From contig OX387609.1 in assembly GCA_947568835.1 (NCBI GenBank), positions 10,679,660 through 10,743,659 on the forward strand: a stretch of 64,000 bases of DNA, written 5' to 3'. The DNA comes from Protonemura montana (lineage: Eukaryota; Arthropoda; Insecta; Plecoptera; Nemouridae). Positions 55,613 to 64,000 of the stretch are shown in pieces; positions within the stretch are counted from its first letter, which is position 1, and the number at the start of each line of letters is the position of its first letter. A program made the translations under genes and the position numbers. The notes under the pieces were generated by a model. That model was not told the DNA's origin. It ran no database searches and saw only the letters and a list, made by a program, of their open reading frames with translations.

Positions 55613-58523
55613 TTATTAACCCTAATTCAAGAAGAAACGGAATGTCTATTCCGTAGTTTAGTGCAAAAAGGCCCAGCCAAGAAAAAAATAAAAATTGTGT
55701 TTTCTGGATCCTCCAGAATTGAGGCGAAACAACCCCAAGTGTGTTTAAAGACAGAATCGATGACAGGTACATCTCGAAGATTGAAACTATCGTACAGAGT
55801 TTTGTGTGTGCGCTAAATATGAGTGCGCTAACTGTTTTAAAATAAAGTTGTTTACGCTGAAAATATCACAAGAATATCAATCAGACGACGTATACCAACC
55901 GCACGAGTGCAAACAATTTAGTCACGCTGGCGTAGAACGCGAATAGGAATCCACTATAAGTTGTGATTTAATTAAGTTCTACGCCGGTGACAAGTGTTAT
56001 GGTATTAATCCTCTGGGGGTCTGCGGTGCAGAGTGTTGGCTCGAGGCACCAGGCCATCTTTCAAAGCGGTCTAAAGTCGGGATGACTCAATCAGTGAATC
56101 AGGGAAAGTTGGATATGGTCACCGCATAACGGGAAAGGATGATTTTTTTTAACTTTCTGGACATAGAGGGGCCGCTAGCAGGGTTAATTTGGCAAGGGGT
56201 TTCATCTAAAACAATTAATTTAATTAATCCGAAAATGTGTTAGAAATAACGGTCACTATGTGGTTTTGAAAGTGAAGTGATTTTTTATTTGTTTTGAATC
56301 CACAATGGTATGCATAATCCGGCTTAAATTTGGGGTAAAGTTGTTATCACCATGGCAACGACTACTGAAAATCAGGAAACACTGTCTTTGATAATTTTTA
56401 ACTTGAAAATATTTAAGCATTTTTAGCTTTTAAACTTAAAATTCGCTAAGTGGATCCGGCAAAAGAGGTAAAACTGTTTCAATCGACTTTTTTTCCCCAC
56501 AAAACGCCATCAAATATCATCCAAAGTTATATATTTTCGCAAAGATAATAAATATTTGACTAAATTGCAGTTTAAAAGCTATTTGATAGTCAATACAGTG
56601 TAAACACTGCAAAATCTGATGAGAAAAAATGCAGTTTTTACGGTTAAAATATTAAAACTACTGCTCATCTGGCTAGATCATACACTTGATATCAATTGCA
56701 AGTAACTATTAGCAAGTATGTAATGTAGGTGCAGTGATTTATTACATAACGTCATGCAAACACTGCGATCTATCTTGAGAGATGCTTGCAACAATATCTT
56801 TACATTATCTCAGACGAGGCTACATTGAAAGTGACATTAAAGCGATCCAGTGACGTCAGTCCGGAATCGCGACCGGCTTTTGTCACGGTCGATGACAGAT
56901 GACAGATCAGAATCCAGTGCACCGTGGTTGCATCAGCTGTTTCGGTTGCCATGGCAGCTGCAGCAGATGCACCGAAGTGCATTGCGGCGAGGAAGTTTCG
57001 CTCGGGAGTTTTCGATCAGCTCGATTAATGATGTGTGACTTATGGGGCTTTATCGACAGTCTAGCCAATCAGAGATCTTTAGGTGGTTGACATTGTTGGA
57101 TGAGCGAGGCGAGATAGACGGGACATTTTTTTTTTCGGTCACTTTTTTTGTGAGTTTTTCTGTAGTTTATGAACAAAAATGTCGAACCAAATTGATTGAA
57201 ATTTTGAGGACAAAAAAAAAATAGTTAACTTGGACCTGAAACTCAAACCTTCAAATCACAAGATTTGAAAACTTTGATAAATGCCAAAAATACTTAACAA
57301 AACTAAACTACATTTTTTAAATCTGTTACTGAAGAAAACAAGCTTAAAATTACACACTCAGAAGTCTTTTTTGCATTTTGCAAATGTTCAGAGAGGAAAT
57401 TCTAATAACATTTCTCTCCACGTTTGTTTACCGCAAACTAATTCCTCAAAAAACGCTCATCTATCAACGCGATATTATTTATTAACAATATTCGCCTTGT
57501 TAAAACAATTCCACGGCCCACGTTGATAGACAACTTTCCCACAAAATTGCATCTTGTTTCAGTTTCCATGACAACCAAACAAAATCCCCACAATTCACTG
57601 CCAGTTTGAATCTTTAAATCATGCTCTCAAAATAAAAACATTGTGCATGCCAACAATTGGCATTAAATCATCGTGTACATGCATAATCGAGAGGCAATAA
57701 TGAAGTAATTAATTATGACAAGCTTTGTACATCGCCCAGTCCTTGACTAGCCTATAAAGAAATATGACAAAAGACAGAGAAAGATTCTCACATAACTTCC
57801 TTGATCCTTGGCCAACCCCTTCTCAGGTCCCACCCCCTATCAACGACAAAAACAAGAAACGCACCAACAATTTCACCTGTGGCTTTCGGCAGGTGAAGTC
57901 GGCGTTTTATCAGACGAAAACACTAATTCAAAAACGCAGATAAAAAAAATGAATTTATTCTAGTCAATCAATTTCTAAAACCTTATTCTTCGTGCTGCGA
58001 ATGATTGAAAAGCACTTAATTAAATAGAAATAAAAACGATAGTCAAGAAAAATGTTTTCAAAAGTGTAGATAAACCAACAGGTGGTGTACAGTTTCGTAT
58101 GGTAGTTGCCGTTATGTACGATATCGCGTGTACAAGATGTCTGTGACTTGAATAATGAAACAGTTTTCAAAAAATATGAAACTTGCAAGAAAACCTGGTA
58201 TGTAGTATGATACCTGTTGAAGCTACATAGGTTAAAGGTAGTTTTTTCTGCATAGTGCTTGGTGATATATACCTGTATAGGTATATATATAGTCGGTTTG
58301 TAATTGCTTCGATGATTGTAGCTCATTAGCGATTCAATTAGCTGAGTTGTTGGTAAGGTATGCAGTATTTTACCTGTGGAGGTGGTCGTGTTGAGGTTGT
58401 ACTACTTGAATTTAGTAAATAAACTCAGTATTTTAACCTGTACTTAGTGCCTGGTAATGAGTGGGTGATTTATTTGGTTTAAATCACATATTGAATTATG
58501 ATGAAATTAACGTTACTGGATGA
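55613..58523. other. Spacer, no gene recognised
   Basis: A GC-richer patch at 56830-57010 (E-box CAGCTG twice) is open on both strands. Otherwise AT-rich. Confidence 0.45.
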
Positions 58524-58720
58524 AATCTTAGTTAAATTTCAAACGCTTGCAATGCGCGGAGTATTTTATTATTATCAACACTTTAATCGTCTCAGAAAGC
58601 CGATGTTCAAGTAGCTCAATGGGTTAGAGTAACATCCGCGATAGGTGGAGTTCGGGGTTCGAGTCCCCGTTTGGGCATCACTTTTTGAGACGGTTATAGT
58701 GTTGATATTAATAAAATAAC
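58524..58720 (+). mobile_element. Family B element, copy 9, with intact tRNA-like core
   Basis: The left flank TATTATCAACACTTTAATCG and the right flank CGGTTATAGTGTTGATATTA form the hairpin arms. The tRNA-like core sits between them. Confidence 0.78.
58605..58677 (+). pseudogene. tRNA-like core of family B copy 9
   Basis: A 73-nt module: acceptor strands GTTCAAG and TTTGGGC, D-arm GCTC...GAGT, T-arm CGGGGTTCGAGTCCCCG. The anticodon loop CGCGATA would read CGA but lacks U33. A tRNA-finder may call it; as a member of a repeat family it is unlikely to be a host tRNA gene. Confidence 0.6.
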
Positions 58721-61080
58721 GTTATGGTTTGAGATATGAGTAGTTGATTTTTAGGTCGTTACCGAAGGGTTTGTTGGGAAGTTCTTGTAACTTTTGCTGA
58801 TGGTACGTAAGGGACTTGTATTTAACGTGACTATGCTTTTTGGTTTGCACGTTTAGTAATGATAACACAGTTAACAAGCAGTTAGTAACAAACTAACGGA
58901 CTGTTAGGTTCTTGACGGACCAGTGAAAAACTGGCACAAAGGCGACATTCGGTTGGTATTTTTTTTTCTTTCAATTTATTACATGGAATTCTTCTTTTTT
59001 GCCGCTGATTTCCATAAGAAAAGCTTTTCCACACTGTGCATTTTCTGACTGTAACGGAATTTAGATCAGAATTTACATATATTTTTTTTATCCTAGACAA
59101 ATAAATCATTTTTTGGATTTTGAACGTAACAACTTTTTGCAGCTGTTAATTTGATTTAGTTGATATGGTCAACGAAAAGTGGATGCACAATTGGTTTTAA
59201 AGTTTCAATTCAATTTACAACCCCCCCCCCCCCCCCCCCTTAACTACCAAATAATTGAAAAAAAAAAATTCATCTGTAATAAGTAATGGAATCATAAAAT
59301 ATCAAAAGATCAGAAACCAAAATCGACAAAAGCTCACAAAGTGAAAGTCATTGACCACAGCGCTTGTCTTGATCAAACCTAACCCCAAATATTCCAACTG
59401 ATTCTCTAGCAACTACACTCGTGCAGATGTTTTTTATATAGTTATTAATTCATTCTTGTACGAAAATTTACAAAAATACATTAATATAATAAAGATAAAT
59501 ACACATGAATAATTATCCACATGAGCCTTGGACTGTGAGTGGGAAAGATATACAATGTTCTGTACGATGGTCACAACTAGTCACTCAAAATAAATGATCT
59601 AATATTGAGTTACATTTTAGTTATAGTTATAATTAAAATGTATAAGTCATCAATTTAATAATAATGGTAATCAAATGTATAAACATATTAGTATTATATA
59701 TATTTTAAATAATATTTTCAAAATAATGCATTTTTAGCAGCAAAAAGTAATTTGTTTTGCATTGAAGAACAGTTTTCATGAATCGCTGTCTTTGGTTGGT
59801 ACAAGCTTTACACTTGGGTAAATAAGACGCAAGATCCTTCCTTCGCCCAGCCCGCGGCGACATGACAGCATCATTATCCTGGCCAATTACCACAGAGATA
59901 ATGTTAAACGCGCTCACAAGAATTACTCTCCTCTCTTTCTCTCTCAAGCGTTTTAATTTCATCGCTCTAATTACTGAATTCTCGACCACTTTATTCACGT
60001 ACCAACGTGCATCAATGGTATACTTATTATGCATTGCTGATGAAACCTTAGCCGGGTATTTCTTGTTTCCAAAGTTAGGGCTGATAATTCGGCATATCGT
60101 TAATATTTATGACAACGACATCAGAAAAGAAAATGACGTTAACTCGCTAATTATTTAACAATAAACCGTGGGTTAAGAAACGTATGATCAATTTTAAAAC
60201 GCTGCTAGACGTCCCAAAGTGAGTTTGTTAATTTGGAACTTTTTTAATCCTGTATTTTTTGTTTTTATGTGTAGATATTAAGTTTGCAGATCTTTTTTTT
60301 ACATTTAATCTCGTGAAAAATCTTAAATTTAATTTTGTTGCAACTTAATTTTCTGCTTTGTTGCCATTTACACCCAAAAGCTTTGAAAATGGAATTTGAA
60401 AAATTGTTGATTCTGTAAGGTCAACAGCTGAAACAGCTGAATCTAGCCGCCACTTATTGGTTGTTGCCATAACAATTAATGTAACTCCCACTTCATCTAT
60501 GAGTTATTACAAGAATCCTACTTTGGACCCACAATCGCTCATAAAATCGTCAATTTTCTCTAATATTTCCTAGCATACTTCAAGCGCTATATGTACAGTT
60601 AAAATGCCCGAAGTCCAACTATTTTAGTGTGACATTTTATATCCATTTCCCGCATCCCTGTCTCCACTTTGTCGGCATCCCCTTTTACCATATCGCAGCC
60701 AAACCGCCACTCACCGGGCAAGATGCTATCACTAATACACAACTACTGTCCAGTAGGACTTCCTCGTCTTCGCAACGTCTAGCGGGATCGGACTCCAACC
60801 TCTTTGCCGCTGCCATTGCCGCCCTAAGTGAAAATCCCTGTAGTCGGCGTCATGGACGGAGAACGGTAAGATCATGCTACTATGGCATTACCAAAAAAAG
60901 AACATACGTATCCACCCGGAAGTCACTGCAATTACCTTAGAGCAATTTCCGATTTGCTGAACGTTTAGCTGACAACGAATGATCTGACTTGCGAACGATA
61001 TTTAGAATATCCAAAGTCCAAAGTCCGTTTTCAAACGGCGAAAATGCCAGAAGCAAATTCTTAAAATTCCTAAACTCTAT
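58721..61080. other. AT-rich spacer, no gene recognised
   Basis: Contains the C19 run and an open frame at 60629-60940 without support. GCTGAATCTAGCCGCC and TGGTTGTTGCCATAACAATT near 60430-60475 match phrases at 1655 and 62790. Confidence 0.45.
59221..59239 (+). repeat. C19 homopolymer
   Basis: Nineteen C residues followed by TTAACTACC. Together with the G20 run at 12404 it is one of the longest GC homopolymers here. Confidence 0.9.
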
Positions 61081-61170
61081 AGTGACATCTGATTTAAATT
61101 GCAAATGTTAACAAAGGGCAGAGTATTTTATTAGGAACATTGATACGATCTCCAGTTGTTGTTTCTGAAC
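61081..61170. mobile_element. Family B remnant
   Basis: ATCTGATTTAAATTGCAAAT and AGTATTTTATTAGGAACATT match the flank of family B; the core is gone. Confidence 0.4.
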
Positions 61171-62520
61171 AACAACTTACAATTAAAAAAGTCCCAACTA
61201 TTTTTCCGCTTTTTTTCCACGTTCAAAACAATTTTGAATTTTGAACTGTTTGAAATACCAGATGAAGCCCCTATGCTGGTTAGCGGGTACATGAATACCA
61301 CTTCAGCCAACAAGCCTGTGTATTGGAGTGGGACAGAACCTTTAAAAATCGTTAAGACAAATAAAAGTTTTGGGTTACTCCCTCAAATTTGGGGAAAACT
61401 CAAAATGTTTCTCTCAATAGATTAATATAAAAAGCCCATTGGATCAATTTGACCTAAAATCAGCCCTAACTCTCTAAATATACTTAAAAGTTACGATTTT
61501 ATCAAAACTGATCGGAATTTTGATACGAAAACATAGGGCAAGCTTATATGGGCTACCAGAATGGCCAAAATTTCCAATAAAAACTACTGCAAAGAGGTAT
61601 TTTAGAGAAGAAAAATTCCAAGAAGCTGGTTTCTTGCTGTCAGCTGCTTTGCTGTCAGTATTTTTCGTTTGAAACTTGGACCCGGCACCTCCACTGAATA
61701 CCAACCAAACATTCCGAGCTTCTAAGCCGAGGGCTCAACATAAAAGAAGATATTTACAAGGTGGCACATAAATTTATTCAAATAAAACCAGCACCTCGTA
61801 AGTCAGCTACTCACTCTAACCGTCCACGAGCAGACCCGGTTCGTGCTAAACGCCTCTCCAGCGCAGTCTGAGACTCTCTAAGACCCAATAAGTTCTGGTC
61901 CTCGAACCACCAGCAACGCATTGACCTGATCACGGCCGACGTGATTGATTTCAAAACGTTTGCAAGGATTCTCCAGGCAGCGTTGATTATGCAGTCTGTC
62001 TGTCAATTGTCTCGTGAACGAATTCCACGGGCGGTCTCGGCGGCCGACAAAGCCGAATATCTGCAGGGCCGTGCGGACGTGACGCATGCGTACGCGGTAG
62101 ACAAGAGTTTCTGATTTAGCGAAAGTATTTCGTCCGCAGATGCGAAATGTTTCGAATTGTGTTTGAAAATGTTGTGACATTTCGGTGGAGACGTTTGGGA
62201 AGGTAGAACCGACATAAAAGAAATCAGATTTTGAATTTTAAGCCAGATAAATAACCGATAACTTATATACATATATATATATATTTTTTAGCTGTCACGT
62301 ACCTTTGATTCAACTGCAAATATATGTTTTAAAAAACCTATGGGTCTTGCCCAAAATCATTTTCTGTCAATTCCAATGCGAGCAATCGGTCTACATAGGT
62401 TAGTTCAGAGTCGTGAGTGCTAATGTTGAACTCTTTTCGCTAAATTAACCGATTAACCCCTAAACTGACAATAATTTTAGGTGCTAACCGGTGGAGTCAT
62501 GAGAGATAAGAAATTGGATT
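61171..62520. other. Spacer with a GC-rich open-frame patch
   Basis: At 61890-62115 both strands are open for more than 60 codons (plus-strand peptide includes FWSSNHQQRIDLITADVIDF). No domain or pair of splice sites supports either strand. Confidence 0.35.
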
Positions 62521-62715
62521 TATTTATCACTCAAATTACTCGTATTTAATCATGGGTTTACCTTCAAATAATCCTCATCGATGCTACTAACCTCAAAAAT
62601 TGATTTACACGTGTCGATATTTTGATTCGCAATTATTTAACAGTGGAATTTTGTTAAAAATAACAACCGCAAGCGCCACAAAGTGGTCAAAACCGTGTAC
62701 CACTTTATAGGCCCA
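62521..62715 (+). repeat. Family C dispersed repeat, copy 5
   Basis: AAATTACTCGTATTTAATCA, GATGCTACTAACCTCAAAAA and GCGCCACAAAGTGGTCAAAA follow the order of copies 1 and 2 but are more diverged. Confidence 0.5.
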
Positions 62716-63544
62716 ATATTACAATATCGTTTATCTCTTATTTAAGCTACTAACTCACAAAAAAACAGCTGACTTTCACTGCCTGTGATTGGTTGTTGCC
62801 ATAGCAACCAGCTTATCTCTCATTTTATTTCAGAAGTTATTAAGTTTAAGCAGTTTAACATTAATGCCATGTGACCTGGACGTTTAGGGACATCTAGGAA
62901 ACCATGGACGACTTTGGTGGGACTCTGACTAATCCAAAAACCCCATTGGGCAATTGTTAGGTGTCCAAAAAGCTTTGCATCTGCCCGGATTTCACCATCG
63001 AACGCCGCGAGTAGTCGACTTGCAGATATTGGCCCAATCCTTTGACGACTTTACGCTACTTTTATGCGTCTACCTACCCGCACGGTAATGCCTCGTGCGT
63101 GCTCCGACACGAGCAACGAGCTGGATTTTTCTGAAATTTCGTTAAACATAGTAAAATCGCAATTACGCTTGGTTTCCGTGAACTGGTGCGATGAGACCAG
63201 CAAACAAAAGCTTCGCACGCTCGAGAAAAATGAAAAAAGACAGGAAAAAAAAAAAAAAAAAAAAAAAAAACACTGCCCGTGGTTTGTGAGCGCGCACGCA
63301 ACGATGAAACAAAAGATTTTCGAATGAGCGTCTCGACGTTTTTGGCACACGATAAAAATAATTAGAAACGCATTAAAATTATTAACCTTGTCGCTCGTTT
63401 CCACGCTTCGGTCATAAAAATTATAAATACACATTAATTAAAACGATTTTAATGGAATACGGTAATTTACGGTAAGTTTATCGTCCTCTTTCTCAGTTTC
63501 TCTGTCGGTAATTGCGTTTACGTAAACTAATGGTAAAGTTGGTT
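62716..63544. other. Spacer with a long A-run
   Basis: A26 at 63245-63270. GACTTTCACTGCCTGTGATT near 62771 matches 1652, a further uncharacterised dispersed repeat. No gene recognised. Confidence 0.45.
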
Positions 63545-64000
63545 CGGGTGAAAGCACCGAAGTTAAGCAACACTGCGCTGGGTCAGGTATTGGATGGGTG
63601 ACCATCATACACATGACCAGTTCTGTTCGGGAGAGAGGTTGGAGGGATGAAAGTTAAGCAACACTGCGCTGAGTCAGGTATTGGATGGGTGACCATCATA
63701 CACATGACCAGTTCTGTTCGGTAGAGAGGTTGGAGGGATGAAAGTTAAGCAACACTGCACTGAGTCAGGTATTGGATGGGTGACCATCATACACATGACC
63801 AGTTCTGTTCGGGAGAGAGGTTGGAGGGATGAAAGTTAAGCAACACTGCGCTGAGTCAGGTATTGGATGGGTGACAATCATACACATGACCAGTGCTGTT
63901 CGGGAGAGAGGTTGGAGGGATGAAAGTTAGTACAGCAACTTCACTCGCCTTGCTTATCAACCTCTCAACAGCATGGATTTGTAGAGGAATCCTGATGTTC
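63545..64000 (+). mobile_element. Family A SINE with a four-unit head, truncated by window end
   Basis: Four 91-bp head-plus-linker units (GTTAAGCAACACTGCGCTGG or variants) followed by the body start (ACTTCACTCGCCTTGCTTAT). The core is cut at base 64000. It has the same architecture as the copy at 13176. Confidence 0.82.

Noticed and set aside
58605..58677. Functional host tRNA gene
   Set aside because: Same module occurs in several repeats with family flanks, and the anticodon loop lacks U33.
60629..60940. 103-residue open frame on the plus strand
   Set aside because: No homology recognised and no supporting signals.
61878..62180. Coding exon in a GC-rich patch open on both strands
   Set aside because: Neither strand has a convincing acceptor-donor pair and no domain is recognised. 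A translated search would decide.

Overview
This is a eukaryotic, arthropod-type (most likely insect) nuclear sequence. The genes have GT-AG introns, the intergenic DNA is AT-rich, and one gene encodes a neuregulin-like EGF-receptor ligand with the Ig-plus-EGF layout of arthropod Vein. I cannot assign an order or species from the sequence alone. No prokaryotic operons, CRISPR arrays, functional tRNA genes or functional rRNA genes were found.

Layout. (1) Positions 1-6014, plus strand: the last six exons of a P4-type ATPase (ATP11-like phospholipid flippase), from the hinge motif of the P domain through membrane segments M5-M10 to the stop. (2) Positions 6954-9959, minus strand, convergent with the flippase: a complete five-exon gene of about 482 residues with a FAR1/ZSWIM3-like zinc-finger domain, basic NLS-like stretches and a C-terminal coiled coil. 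(3) Positions 16326-17444, minus strand: two splice-compatible exon candidates that may form an unrecognised small gene (weak support). (4) Positions 23432-31043, minus strand: the last four coding exons of a vein-like gene, with an Ig domain split over two exons, an EGF domain split over two exons, and a stop. Its N-terminal exon(s) are not securely located; one phase-compatible candidate lies at 38831-38996. The remainder, especially 32-64 kb, shows no gene I can support.

Most of the non-coding DNA with visible structure is repeats, and several repeat types appear related. Family A is a SINE of about 400 bp whose head is derived from 5S rRNA (at least 10 copies). Its parts appear as local tandem arrays: a 92-bp array made only of the 5S head (three loci), a 91-bp head-plus-linker array (two loci), a 68-bp array resembling the SINE core (inside a vein intron), and a 12-bp array resembling the SINE tail. 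Family B is a hairpin-like element carrying a tRNA-like core between inverted flanks (about 11 copies or fragments). Family C is a dispersed element of about 220 bp whose end resembles the unit of a 53-bp satellite present at two loci 20 kb apart. Family D is a foldback element. There are also unrelated minisatellites (31 bp and 87 bp) and long homopolymer runs.

The genes are not an evident functional cluster: a membrane lipid flippase, a nuclear zinc-finger protein and a secreted growth factor are simply neighbours. The most notable signal is the repeat ecology, with a 5S-derived SINE whose segments seem to have seeded satellites, including next to the Ig exons of the vein-like gene. All assignments come from reading the sequence; no database search was run.
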